Assembly: GCF_016907275.1 (NCBI RefSeq)
Contig: NZ_JAFBBP010000001.1
Coordinates: forward strand, 7,058,001 to 7,122,000
From: Micromonospora luteifusca
Lineage (GTDB): Bacteria > Actinomycetota > Actinomycetes > Mycobacteriales > Micromonosporaceae
Reading direction: 5' to 3'
Length of the DNA: 64,000 nucleotides
Positions 17,565 through 26,077 of this stretch are shown here, piece after piece (position 1 is the first letter of the stretch; each line of letters begins with the position of its first letter). The notes under the pieces are model-generated. The model was not told the DNA's origin. It worked only from the letters and a program-made list of their open reading frames with translations, and did not search any database. Both the position numbers and the translations under genes were made by a program.

Positions 17565-18377
17565 TCAGTCGCCGTCCGCCGGCACCAGGCCCTGCACCTC
17601 GGCGTACGACGGCAGCCCGTCCAGCACGGCAAGCCCTCCGGCGGGGACCCCGTCGGCGCGAATCCCGTCGGCGGTGGCGAGGGCGGCGGCCAGCGCAACC
17701 CGGAAGAGCAGGGAGCCGGTGCTGACCCGGGCCACCCCGGCGCGGCCCAGGTCGTCCAACCCCGGCCCACCCGGCTGGTACAGCGCGTTCAGCGGAGCGT
17801 CGATCCGTTGGGTGAGCGCACGCAGCGTCGCCAGGTCGACGGTGCCGGGCACGAAGATCCCGTCGGCGCCGGCGGCCCGGTAGGCACGGGCGCGGGCGAT
17901 GGTCTGCGGCAACGGGTCGTCCACCCCGAGCCACCAGGTGTCGGTACGGGCGTTGACGAACAGGTCCGGCACCGCCGCCTTCACCGCGGCGACCTTGTCG
18001 GCGGTGCAGGCCGGATCGGCCAGGGTGCCGTCGGCGCGGCCGTCCTCCAGGTTGATCCCGACCACGCCGTGCCCGGCCAACTCCGCCACGTACTCGGCGA
18101 CCGCCGCCGGATCGTCGCTGAACCCGGCCTCGACGTCGACGCTGAGCAGCACCGGGAGGCGGGCGAGCCGACGGGCCAGGGCCAGGGTTTCCACGGCGGT
18201 GGCCCCGGTGCCGTCGGGTCGCCCGGCGGTCGCGGCGACCCCGAGGCTGGTGGTGCCGACCGCCCGGTGACCGCGCGCGGCGAGCGCCGCCGCCGAGGCA
18301 TGGTCCCAGGCGTTCGGCAGCAGCAGCGGTCGGCCGTTGTGGTGCAGGGCGCGAAACTCCACACGACGGTTGGTCAT
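17565..18377 (-). CDS. Isocitrate lyase/PEP mutase superfamily enzyme
   Basis: 270 aa, ATG with GGAGGTGA 7 nt upstream; the ATG overlaps the P450 stop by 4 nt. It is a TIM barrel of the ICL/PEPM family: LLLPNAWDHASAAAL near the N-terminus, VLLSVDVEAGFSDDP (Mg-binding loop), VVGINLEDGRADGTL, LFVNARTDTWW and GADGIFVPG. True phosphonate-forming PEP mutases have EDKx5NS; this protein has EDGRADGTL instead, so C-P bond formation is unlikely. Lyase or decarboxylase activity on a 2-oxo or branched dicarboxylic acid is more plausible. Coupling to a P450 suggests both act on one small molecule. Confidence 0.87.
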   Translation of the reverse strand: MTNRRVEFRALHHNGRPLLLPNAWDHASAAALAARGHRAVGTTSLGVAATAGRPDGTGATAVETLALARRLARLPVLLSVDVEAGFSDDPAAVAEYVAELAGHGVVGINLEDGRADGTLADPACTADKVAAVKAAVPDLFVNARTDTWWLGVDDPLPQTIARARAYRAAGADGIFVPGTVDLATLRALTQRIDAPLNALYQPGGPGLDDLGRAGVARVSTGSLLFRVALAAALATADGIRADGVPAGGLAVLDGLPSYAEVQGLVPADGD

Positions 18378-19456
18378 CGGACGCTCACCTCCAGGGTCTT
18401 CGGAACCGTCAGGGTCGGGTGCGGCTCGTGGCACAGCGGGGCACGGGTGCGCCGGCAACGTTCGCGCAGCACGTCGAACACCCCGGTGGCGAGGGCCAGG
18501 GCCTGCCGGTCGCCGGGGCAGCCACGCTCCCCGGCCCCGAAGGTCAGCAGGCCAGCACCGGGTCGACCCGGCCGGAACGCCGCCGGCTCGGCGAACACCT
18601 GCGGGTCACGGTTGGCCGCGTCGAAACGCAGGAGCATCTGGCTGCCCGCCGGCAGATCCCGCCCACCCAGTCGCACCTCCGTCGTGGTGATCCGCCGGGT
18701 CGCCCGTACCGGCGGATCGAGCCGCAACACCTCCGCCAACAACTGCGCCGTCCCCGCCGCGTCTGGCGAGTCGCCGCCGGCCAGGCTGCCGGGCGGAGGC
18801 AGCAGGTGGTGGGCGGCGGCGCCGATCAGGCCGGCGGTCGCGTCGCACGCCTGCACCAGCAGACCGATCAGGTTCGCGCGTACCTCCGGTGCGGCCGGCG
18901 GCACCACCGCCAGCAGCGTCGCCACCGCCCGGTCGGCCCGCCGGACCAGAGCCACGTCAACCCCCGGGTGGTACGCCGCCGCGACGACCGCGACCGCCGT
19001 CCCGGCGGCTGTCGGATCGGCGAAACCGAGGCGCTCGGCCAGCACCCGCAGTGGCACCGGTCGGGCCAGTTCACGCATCACGTCGAGGCGGCCACCGGCA
19101 CGGTCCAGGACGGCGACGGTCAACCGGGCCGCCTCGTCGCGCAGCTCGTCCGGGTCCAGCGCGCCCAGCGCGTCAACCACGATCGCCCGGCGCTCGGCGT
19201 GCCGTTGCGAGGTGCTGAACCGGCTGACCGAGGCACGCAGCCAGGCGAGCGTGCCGTACGGGCCGCTGTCGACGGCCGGCACCTCGAACGCCGGGTGGGT
19301 CAGCGCCGTCCGTACGTCCGCGTGCCGCGTCACCCACCAACCGCGCTCGGGTTCGAACGAGGGCGGGCCGCACGCTGGCAGCGACGCAGCGGGCGCAAGG
19401 TGGGGCCAGATGTCAGGCACCGGCCGACCGTAGAACCGGAACCGTTCGCCCCCCAC
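18374..19456 (-). CDS. Cytochrome P450 (short form)
   Basis: 360 aa, about 40 shorter than typical bacterial P450s. Heme-binding motif FGAGERGCPG (FGxGxxxCxG) near residue 306. K-helix segment LAEVLRLDPPVRATRR contains ExxR. The PERF-like region reads NRDPQVFAEPAAFRPGRPG. The I-helix ACDATAGLIG lacks the usual (A/G)Gx(D/E)T acid-alcohol pair in standard form, so proton delivery may be unusual. Start is the GTG at 19456. It is translationally coupled to the downstream ICL/PEPM-family enzyme. No ferredoxin gene is adjacent. The substrate is unknown. Confidence 0.85.
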   Translation of the reverse strand: MGGERFRFYGRPVPDIWPHLAPAASLPACGPPSFEPERGWWVTRHADVRTALTHPAFEVPAVDSGPYGTLAWLRASVSRFSTSQRHAERRAIVVDALGALDPDELRDEAARLTVAVLDRAGGRLDVMRELARPVPLRVLAERLGFADPTAAGTAVAVVAAAYHPGVDVALVRRADRAVATLLAVVPPAAPEVRANLIGLLVQACDATAGLIGAAAHHLLPPPGSLAGGDSPDAAGTAQLLAEVLRLDPPVRATRRITTTEVRLGGRDLPAGSQMLLRFDAANRDPQVFAEPAAFRPGRPGAGLLTFGAGERGCPGDRQALALATGVFDVLRERCRRTRAPLCHEPHPTLTVPKTLEVSVR

Positions 19457-19591
19457 CGAACGATCCCGCCCCGCGCTCTTCGGCCAAGATCATGCTCGAT
19501 CCTGGATCCAGTGATGTCCTGGCCCGCGGAGGCCACTGAATCCATGATGTAGCGCCCTGCGCCGCGCGTGCGGTCCTGCGTGGCGCGCGGG

Positions 19592-20335
19592 TCACGCTCG
19601 GCCGCTGGCGGGTGCCGGGGACGGGGTGGGAGCGAGGGTCTGTTCGGGGACGTCCAGGGTTTCGGCGAGGGCGGTGCGGCCGGTCGGGGTGAGGCGGACC
19701 GCGCGGCCGGCGCCCGGCGTGATCCAGCCCCGGTCGACGAAGCAGCGGCAGAGCGCGGCACCGAGCGCTCCAGCCAGGTGCGGACGGCGCTCGGTCCAGT
19801 CCAGGCAGTCGCGGACCACCGGGCGTCGAGCGGTGCGCACGACGTGCACCGGTACGCCCAGTTCGGCCGCCCACGCCCACCCATCGGGGGTCAGCGCCAA
19901 GCCGCCGGAGCGGTCCAGCCGTCCGTCGGCCAGCAGCGCGTCGTACATCAGCACGCCCAACCGCCCGGCCAGGTGGTCGTAGCAGGTCCGGGCGTACGCC
20001 AAGGCGCCGTTGGCGTTGGCCGCGCGCAGCGACCCAGCCGGCGCGGGTGGGGCCGGGGCGTGCCCGGCCAGGTCCTCGATCAGTTGGGCCACCGACGGCC
20101 CGGCCAGCCGCAGGTAGCGGTGGCGGCCCTGCCGCTCCTCGACCAGCAGGCCACCACGGACCAGGCGGGTGAGGTGGTCGCTGGCCGTCGACGGCGCGAC
20201 ACCGGCCCGCCGGGCCAGTTCGCCGGCCGTCCAGGCCCGGCCGTCGAGCAGCGCGACGCAGATGCCGGCCCGGGTGTCGTCGGCCAGCAGGGCCGCCAAC
20301 TCGGCCATCCCGCGGCCCTCGGTGCCACCACTCAT
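19592..20335 (-). CDS. ArsR-type winged-helix transcriptional regulator
   Basis: 247 aa. N-terminal winged helix at about residues 8-80: MAELAALLADDTRAGICVAL, RAGVAPSTASDHLTRLVRGG for the recognition helix, and RHRYLRL for the wing. The remaining 150 residues form a second domain (ALAYARTCYDHLAGRLGV) typical of larger ArsR-like actinobacterial regulators, not of small metal sensors; no CxC metal box is visible. It lies on the same strand 135 nt upstream of the P450 pair and may control it. Confidence 0.85.
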   Translation of the reverse strand: MSGGTEGRGMAELAALLADDTRAGICVALLDGRAWTAGELARRAGVAPSTASDHLTRLVRGGLLVEERQGRHRYLRLAGPSVAQLIEDLAGHAPAPPAPAGSLRAANANGALAYARTCYDHLAGRLGVLMYDALLADGRLDRSGGLALTPDGWAWAAELGVPVHVVRTARRPVVRDCLDWTERRPHLAGALGAALCRCFVDRGWITPGAGRAVRLTPTGRTALAETLDVPEQTLAPTPSPAPASGRA

Positions 20336-20531
20336 GGCTCCATCATCGCCCCAACGGGCGGCGTACCGACCATCCGGGCCCGGTGCGAGGCAGACGAGCG
20401 GGACGTACCACGTCGAACGCGTCTGCGTCCGATGACGCGCTTGCCCACTGCCTTACGCTGAAGGGGCCACGGCGCCACCACGGCAAGTCGTGGCCTTAGC
20501 GCTCGCACCCTGGGCGGATAGAAGTAGCCGC

Positions 20532-21227
20532 ATGAACTGGACGAAGTTCAGAAGCGACCGCACCCCTCGCCGACTCCGCGCCGTTGCCGACCTGCAGTTC
20601 CCTGCCAGCGCGCGTGAGCATCTACGGAATCAGCATCCCCAGCTCAGCGACGACGACATCGTCCTCGTCGAAACCGCGACCCGGCAGTGGTTCCGGCTCG
20701 TCACCCGTCACACCAGTGCGAAGCTGTCGATGCCGTCGGTGGTGGTGGACGATCTGTGGCAGGCGCTGGCCCTGCACACGCAGGACTACGCCGCTTTCTG
20801 CGACGCCGCGTTCGGGCGCCTTGTGCAGCATGAGCCGAGGTCCGCGACAGGCGGTGCCACGACCACCGCCGTTCGCAGCTCCGAACTGCTCGCCACGCTG
20901 AATTACGGCCGCCTGGACGAGGGTTGTGGGCCGACCGACCTTCCCCTGCTGTTCCGGGTGGACCAGGAGCTCCGCGTCCGCGATGGCAACCGCTACCTGG
21001 CCGACTGCGGAGGCCGGGGCGAATGCTTCCCGGTCTCCGGCCGGGTCTGTCTGCAACACCTCGCAGGGCCGGGTAAGCGAACCAGGCCACGCGGCATTCG
21101 CGGCGATCTGCCCTTCCTCGACGGCCGACACGGCTACGCCGGTGGTGCGGGCGGCACTGACGGCGGCGAGTTCGGTGGCGGGGGCGGAGGCGGGGGCGGC
21201 GGCGACGGTAGTGGGGGCAACAACTGA
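20532..21227 (+). CDS. Glycine-rich domain (GRDP-like) protein
   Basis: 231 aa from the ATG at 20532; upstream in-frame codons look non-coding. The central core MPSVVVDDLWQALALHT then QDYAAFCDAAFGRLVQHEP matches the actinobacterial family with a W-x-LHT-x-Y-x-FC-x-FG pattern related to the plant GRDP (DUF1399) domain. A cysteine-containing stretch (ADCGGRGECFP) follows, then a tail that is almost pure glycine from about residue 196 (GGAGGTDGGEFGG). There is no signal peptide. Function is unknown; the tail suggests a low-complexity or assembly role. Confidence 0.75.
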   Translation: MNWTKFRSDRTPRRLRAVADLQFPASAREHLRNQHPQLSDDDIVLVETATRQWFRLVTRHTSAKLSMPSVVVDDLWQALALHTQDYAAFCDAAFGRLVQHEPRSATGGATTTAVRSSELLATLNYGRLDEGCGPTDLPLLFRVDQELRVRDGNRYLADCGGRGECFPVSGRVCLQHLAGPGKRTRPRGIRGDLPFLDGRHGYAGGAGGTDGGEFGGGGGGGGGGDGSGGNN

Positions 21228-21251
21228 GACCCCGACGACGCCGCGATGGCG

Positions 21252-21770
21252 CTAGCGGAGCCGGCCCAGCCGGCTCACCGTCCGGTCCGCGCCATCGTAG
21301 CTGCGGGCGGCCTCGAACTCGCCCGTCGGGCGCTGCCCGCCCGCAACAGCCCGAGCCAGCCGCAGATCCGCGTTGCGGAACCGCAGCGCCAGGCTCAGGT
21401 GTGGCATCCACGCGCCCGGCGCGTGCCAGGGTCGAAGCCCGTCAGCCTCGGCGAGGATGTCCCAGACGGCGGCGTGCAGCGAAGCCAGTGCCGGCGTTGG
21501 CCGGACGAGCCAGACCAACGGGGCGCTGCCGTCGAGGACGACGACGCGATCGAGTGTGACCGGTAGTGGCAGCGCGGCGTCGAACAGCTCGGCCAGTCGG
21601 TGCTGGACGCCGGGCGGGAAATCGTCCACCGCGGCGAGGGTGAGGTGCGGTCGGTTGGTCGGATGGATGTTGCGGGCCAGGCTGGGCAGTCCTGCCGCCG
21701 CCAACCGCTCCCAGGTCGACCGGACCGCAGCGTCCAACCCGGCCGAGCAGACCAGTTCCACCGTACGCAC
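21252..21770 (-). CDS. 2'-5' RNA ligase-like 2H phosphoesterase
   Basis: 172 aa, GTG start. The two HxT/S motifs that define the 2H superfamily are present: RPHLTLAAVDDF near residue 42 and WMPHLSLALRF near 125, about 80 residues apart. Members hydrolyse or form 2'-5' or 2',3'-cyclic phosphate bonds in RNA or nucleotides. No RNA-repair neighbour such as rtcB is present, so the substrate is open. Confidence 0.85.
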   Translation of the reverse strand: MRTVELVCSAGLDAAVRSTWERLAAAGLPSLARNIHPTNRPHLTLAAVDDFPPGVQHRLAELFDAALPLPVTLDRVVVLDGSAPLVWLVRPTPALASLHAAVWDILAEADGLRPWHAPGAWMPHLSLALRFRNADLRLARAVAGGQRPTGEFEAARSYDGADRTVSRLGRLR

Positions 21771-21831
21771 GCGCCCACGCTAGTCGGGCGGTCGGCGCCA
21801 CCCCTACCGATCAGGACCGGGCACGCTCCTT

Positions 21832-23031
21832 CTAACGCGTCTGACGGAGGGGGACGTCCTCGCCCGACACCGGGTTGATTCCGCCCGCGATCCGGGCCCG
21901 GTGGGTCAGGTCGAAGATGGCGACGGTGGTGATGGTCGCCGCGCCGAGCAGGCCCACCGCCAGCGGCGGGAGTTGCGCCGCCACCGGGCTCAGGGCCAGA
22001 CATGCCACCACGGCCGCGAGGCAGTGCTTCGTCAGACGGTCGAACACCCAGATCTCGAAGATCATCCGTCCGACGAGGAAGGTCAGTGGCCCGATCAGAA
22101 TCGCCACGACGTTACCGGCCGACCGCTCTGCGTCGGGCTCCTTGAGCATCAACTCCCCGCCGATGCCGGTGAGCAGGATGCCCGCCACCATCACCAGGTG
22201 GGTGTAGCTCGCCCGCAGGTTGAGCCGGTACGGGTCCACAGCGGTGTTGATCTTCGCGGCGAGGCTGGTCGTGGTGCGATAGAAGTAGGTCCACCAGAGG
22301 AAGACCACAGTCCAGAAGGTGAGCAGAAACGCGGTGGTGTCCTGCAGATCCCGCGGCGACAGCCGGTAGAAGTTGCCGGTGGCGAGGATCGTCTCGCCGA
22401 GGGCCAGGATGATGAACTGCCGGTACCGCTCGTTCAGGTGTTCGCCCGCGAGACGCCACTCGTTCGCGCGTGCCCGACCGAGCCATGGGACAGGCCATCC
22501 GAAGACCGGCGCCAAGTAGTCGATCGCCAGGGCGCACGCCCACCACAGGGCCCGCGCTTCGCCGCCGCTGGACGCGGCCCCGGCGAACCAGATCGTCGCG
22601 GACATCAGATACCAGACGATTCCCCGGACCGGCCGACGCCAGGCCGGGGTACCGCGCAGATAGAGGGCCATGACCAGGGTACGGCCGAGGTGGATCCCGA
22701 GGTACGCGCTCACGAAGACGAAGCCCTGATCACCGAACGCGTCCGGAACGTTGATGGACATCAACAGACTGCCGAGCATCACGCAGATGATCAGGACCTG
22801 CACGGTGGGTCGTTCGCAGTCGAGGCTGTCGGTGGCCAGGTTGGTGTTGTACCAGATCCACCAGAAGGCGAGCAGGAAGATCACGGCTTGCGCGTCGGCG
22901 AGCAAGCTGGGCTCCTCGACCAGGGTCGCCGACAGACGGCCGAGGGTGAAGATGAAGACGAGGTCGAAGAACAGCTCGACGGCACTGGAACGCACCGGGT
23001 CGACCGGACCCGCCGCGACCTTCCTGGGCAT
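21832..23031 (-). CDS. ltrA: Low-temperature-requirement A family membrane protein
   Basis: 399 aa with about 11 membrane helices. The N-terminus has the LtrA signature: SSAVELFFDLVFIFTLGRLS, then FLLAFWWIWYNTNLATD. Further family segments are YLGIHLGRTLVMALYLRGT, EWRLAGEHLNERYRQFIILALGE and FWTVVFLWWTYF. The biochemical role of this widespread family is not established. It is a single gene; the two-component regulator gene lies 126 nt downstream of nothing shared and on the same strand to its right. Confidence 0.9.
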   Translation of the reverse strand: MPRKVAAGPVDPVRSSAVELFFDLVFIFTLGRLSATLVEEPSLLADAQAVIFLLAFWWIWYNTNLATDSLDCERPTVQVLIICVMLGSLLMSINVPDAFGDQGFVFVSAYLGIHLGRTLVMALYLRGTPAWRRPVRGIVWYLMSATIWFAGAASSGGEARALWWACALAIDYLAPVFGWPVPWLGRARANEWRLAGEHLNERYRQFIILALGETILATGNFYRLSPRDLQDTTAFLLTFWTVVFLWWTYFYRTTTSLAAKINTAVDPYRLNLRASYTHLVMVAGILLTGIGGELMLKEPDAERSAGNVVAILIGPLTFLVGRMIFEIWVFDRLTKHCLAAVVACLALSPVAAQLPPLAVGLLGAATITTVAIFDLTHRARIAGGINPVSGEDVPLRQTR

Positions 23032-23156
23032 TTGCCTATCTTCGCAGCCGACTCGGAGACGAGGACTCGACTGCCTTTATTGATCAGCGCCGTAGAGCGT
23101 TCGTCCGTCCACCCACGCTTCGGTCGTCCGCCGAGGCGCGCCGAAGGTGTCGACGG

Positions 23157-23762
23157 TCAGAGCCAGCCGTTGTCCCGGGCGGTGCGTACGGCCTCGGCCC
23201 GGTCGGCGGCGCCGAGCTTCTGGACGGCGGCGGAGAGGTGGTTGCGCACGGTGCCGGTGGACAGGTGCACCCGACGGGCGATCACCGCGACCGGGGCACC
23301 GACCTCGGCCAGCCGTAGCGTCTCCAGTTCCCGAGGGGTCAGCGGGCACGGGGGCAGGGTCAACGCGTCGGCGGCCAGCGACGGGTCGACGTATCGACCC
23401 CCGGCGTGCACCCGGCGGATCACGTCGGCGAGCGCCCCACCCGGCGAGCCCTTGGGCAGGAACCCTCGGGCGCCGGCGGTCAGCGCCTGGCGCAGGTGCC
23501 CGGGGCGACCGTGCCCGGTCAGCACAACCACCGCGCAGTCAGGTCGGACCCGGGTCAGCTCGGCGGCTACCGCGATGCCGTCCAGGCCGGGCATCTCCAG
23601 GTCCACCACGGCCACGTCCGGGCGGTGCGCGAGTGCCGCGGTGACGGCTGTCTTCCCGTCGGCGGCGTGTGCCACCACCTCGATGTCCGGTTCGAGGCCG
23701 AGCAGGGCGGCGACAGCGACCCGGATCAGGTCCTCGTCGTCGGCGAGCAGGACGCGGATCAC
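23157..23762 (-). CDS. NarL/DesR-type response regulator
   Basis: 201 aa. Receiver: VLLADDEDLIR, phospho-acceptor Asp in VAVVDLEMPG, VVLTGHGR and GFLPKGSPGG. C-terminal LuxR helix-turn-helix: LTPRELETLRLAEVGAPVAVIARR then STGTVRNHLSAAVQKLGA. The start is GTG and overlaps the histidine kinase stop by 4 nt (GTGA). By size and motifs it resembles DesR/LiaR-like regulators that answer membrane state. The paired-palindrome element at 24960-25000, upstream of its operon, is a possible binding site. Confidence 0.93.
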   Translation of the reverse strand: MIRVLLADDEDLIRVAVAALLGLEPDIEVVAHAADGKTAVTAALAHRPDVAVVDLEMPGLDGIAVAAELTRVRPDCAVVVLTGHGRPGHLRQALTAGARGFLPKGSPGGALADVIRRVHAGGRYVDPSLAADALTLPPCPLTPRELETLRLAEVGAPVAVIARRVHLSTGTVRNHLSAAVQKLGAADRAEAVRTARDNGWL

Positions 23763-24913
23763 GACGACACCGGCACGGTGGCTTCGAGGGTGAAGATGGC
23801 GTCCTCCCGGCGTACCCGCAACTCGCCCCCGACAGCGGCGAGCCGGTCGGCCAGCCCACGCAGGCCGTGGCTGTGCGCGTCCGGGCCACGGTCGTCGGCG
23901 CCGTCGTTGGCCACCGTCATCCTGGCCACGTCATCCTCCCGCTCGATGCGGATCCGACACCAGTCGGCCCGGCTGTGCCGCAGCACGTTGGTGCTCGCCT
24001 CGCGCAGCACCGCCGCCAGTTCGATGGCGGCGGGCTGCGGCAGGTCCGCTGGTAGTGGCAGAACCGTGCACCGCACCCCGCAGGAGCGCAGCACCCCCAC
24101 CACCGCGGTGAGTTGTTCGTCGAGGTCGACGGTCCGATAGCCGTGCACGGTCGCCCGTACCTCGCTCAGCGCGGAGGCGGCCAACCGTTGCACCTCGGCG
24201 GCTTCCCGCCCGGCCCGTTCCGGGTCGACCGGGGCGAGCCGGGCGGCGAGTTCGGCCTTCAACGCGATCACCGTGAGATGGTGCCCCAGCACGTCGTGCA
24301 CGTCGCGGCCGAAGCGCAGCCGCTCCTCGGCGGCGGCCAGCCGAGCCTGGGCCGCCTGGCCCTGCCGGGCCTCCACGAGCAGGTCCCAGAACCAGACCTG
24401 GAACCCGTTGACGGCGGCGACGCCCACGCCGATCCCGCCGGTCACGGCGAGGTGGCGCGGAACGGAACCGCCGGTCCACCAGGCCACCGCCACCGCCACC
24501 GTCAGGACGCCGACCGCCACCGCCAGCGCGGCCCGCCACCGCACCAGCAGCGGCGTCATGCCGATCAGCGCCGCGCCGAGCCAGGCCCACGTCGGCCACC
24601 TGCCGGCCGCCACCGGACCCACCAGCGGAACGGTCAGCACCGCCACCGCGACCAGGCTCAGCTCGGCCCGACGCCGCCAGCGCGGGTCGAGCCACGGCGT
24701 CACCGCCGCGTACAGGACGACAGTCTGGGCGATCACGAAGGCGAGGATGCCGACCGCGCCGAGCGCCACCCGGCCCGGATCGGGCTCGCGGGTCAGGCCG
24801 ACCGCCGGTAGCAGGACGCTCGCCCACACACCGGTGGCCAGCGACACCAGCGTCGCGGCCCGGGCGCGGCGCAGCCGTCGGTCCGCCCGGGGAGTCACCG
24901 CCTCGCTCGCCAC
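23759..24913 (-). CDS. NarL/DesK-type sensor histidine kinase
   Basis: 384 aa, GTG start. About six membrane helices in the first 180 residues, with no large extracellular domain, so a membrane signal is likely. HisKA_3 box LRFGRDVHDVLGHHLTVIAL with the phospho-accepting His (about 208). ATPase motifs: AVLREASTNVLRHSRADWC, VANDGADDRG and HGLRGLADRLAAVGG. It is co-translated with the response regulator and divergent from a membrane protein gene that may be its target. Confidence 0.92.
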   Translation of the reverse strand: MASEAVTPRADRRLRRARAATLVSLATGVWASVLLPAVGLTREPDPGRVALGAVGILAFVIAQTVVLYAAVTPWLDPRWRRRAELSLVAVAVLTVPLVGPVAAGRWPTWAWLGAALIGMTPLLVRWRAALAVAVGVLTVAVAVAWWTGGSVPRHLAVTGGIGVGVAAVNGFQVWFWDLLVEARQGQAAQARLAAAEERLRFGRDVHDVLGHHLTVIALKAELAARLAPVDPERAGREAAEVQRLAASALSEVRATVHGYRTVDLDEQLTAVVGVLRSCGVRCTVLPLPADLPQPAAIELAAVLREASTNVLRHSRADWCRIRIEREDDVARMTVANDGADDRGPDAHSHGLRGLADRLAAVGGELRVRREDAIFTLEATVPVSS

Positions 24914-24959
24914 GCACCGATCCTAGGACCGTCCCCGGCACGGTCCACCCCGGCGAACT

Positions 24960-25000
24960 GTCACGGTCGGGCCGTGCGGTCCGCACGGTTTTCCCGTGAC
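24960..25000. promoter_or_regulatory. Nested double palindrome: two CACGG-N5-CCGTG operators in mirror order
   Basis: Two 15-bp sites, CACGG-TCGGG-CCGTG (24962-24976) and CACGG-TTTTC-CCGTG (24984-24998), sit 22 bp centre to centre, two helical turns. Together they form a larger exact dyad: outer GTCACGG (24960-24966)/CCGTGAC (24994-25000) and inner CCGTGCG (24972-24978)/CGCACGG (24982-24988) around GTC. It lies between the divergent histidine kinase and membrane-protein genes. Alternatively, the inner hairpin followed by TTTT could act as an attenuator for the plus-strand gene. Confidence 0.65.
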
Positions 25001-25045
25001 GATCGGGTCTGCCCGCCGCACCTGGAGCATCGGCATGGTCGAGGC

Positions 25046-25972
25046 ATGGAAAACACCCGGATGTACGCGGACAGCGTCACCGCCGTACCGTCACGCGCGC
25101 CCCTGCCCACCTCCGACCCGGCGTCCTCGGCCCCGACACCGACCACCGCCGTCCCGACCACCGCGGCCCCGGCCAGCAGCAGGCGGCGGCTGCTGTGGCA
25201 CCTGGGCGAGATGGCCCTGGCGATGGTCGCCGGGATGCTGCTGCTCGGGCCGTTGTGGGAGCTGGCCGGCGCGGCGCTGGGCGTCGGTGACACCCTGGCC
25301 CGGCCGGAGGTCGCCGCACTGGTGATGGCCACGAACATGACCGTCGGGATGACCGTGGGGATGCGCTACCGGGCGCACCGCTGGCACGTGGTCGGCGAGA
25401 TGGGCGCCGCGATGTACGTCCCGTTCCTGCTACTGCTCGTGCCGTTTCGGGCCGGCCTGATCGACGCGGACGCGCTGCTGCTCGGCGGTCACCTGCTGAT
25501 GATTCCCGCGATGGTGCTGGTGGCGGTCCGACACCGACACGAGGCGTCGGCGCCGGTACGCCGACACCGGGTCGTGGTGGCGCTCGCCCACCGCTGGCCG
25601 GCCGGGTTGGCGCTGCTGATGACCGTGGACATGTGGGTCGACCCGAGCGTGCTCAGCCCGTGGACGATGCTGGTGCTGCCCGGCGGCTACCTGGTGATCG
25701 GCATGGCCCGCCGCACGCTGGGCGGGCGGGGCGTGCTCGCCACCCAACTCGCCGGTCTGGCCGTCTGGGTCGCCCTGACGCTGGTCGCGGTGCTGGCCGG
25801 CGGGCGGACTGCCGACTGGCTGGTGGCGTTCGGGTGGTTGGCGCACGCGGGCTGGGACCTGGCGCACCACCGCGGCCGGGTGGTGCCGCGCGGCTACGCC
25901 GAGTTCTGCGTGGTGCTCGACGTGGCCCTCGCCGCGGTGATGGTACTGGCCATCCTGACCACCGACGCCTGA
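25046..25972 (+). CDS. Polytopic membrane protein of unknown function
   Basis: 308 aa from the ATG at 25046, with GAGG just upstream. About 47 N-terminal residues are Thr/Pro/Ala-rich and cytoplasmic, followed by about eight helices. Met-rich first helices (EMALAMVAGMLLLGPLWELAG and VMATNMTVGMTVGMRYRAHRW) and His-containing loops (RAHRWHVVGE, GWLAHAGWDLAHHRG) could suit metal or heme contact, but no named family is recognised. It is divergent from the two-component operon across the nested palindrome, the usual position for a regulated transporter or membrane enzyme. Confidence 0.85.
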   Translation: MENTRMYADSVTAVPSRAPLPTSDPASSAPTPTTAVPTTAAPASSRRRLLWHLGEMALAMVAGMLLLGPLWELAGAALGVGDTLARPEVAALVMATNMTVGMTVGMRYRAHRWHVVGEMGAAMYVPFLLLLVPFRAGLIDADALLLGGHLLMIPAMVLVAVRHRHEASAPVRRHRVVVALAHRWPAGLALLMTVDMWVDPSVLSPWTMLVLPGGYLVIGMARRTLGGRGVLATQLAGLAVWVALTLVAVLAGGRTADWLVAFGWLAHAGWDLAHHRGRVVPRGYAEFCVVLDVALAAVMVLAILTTDA

Positions 25973-26077
25973 TCGAGGCCGCCACCGGGATCGCGGAACA
26001 GCCGCAGCACGGGCTCGGGGACAGCTCTTGTGCCGGTCGGCGCAGCGGCTTGGGCGGCGTAATGAAAGGCTTGGCAC

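Noticed and set aside
17565-18377. Phosphonate biosynthesis (PEP mutase)
   Set aside because: The EDKx5NS motif is replaced by EDGRADGTL, and no phosphonopyruvate decarboxylase adjoins.
16488-19433. 981-codon plus-strand frame
   Set aside because: It is antisense to three recognised genes and has no domain or ribosome site.
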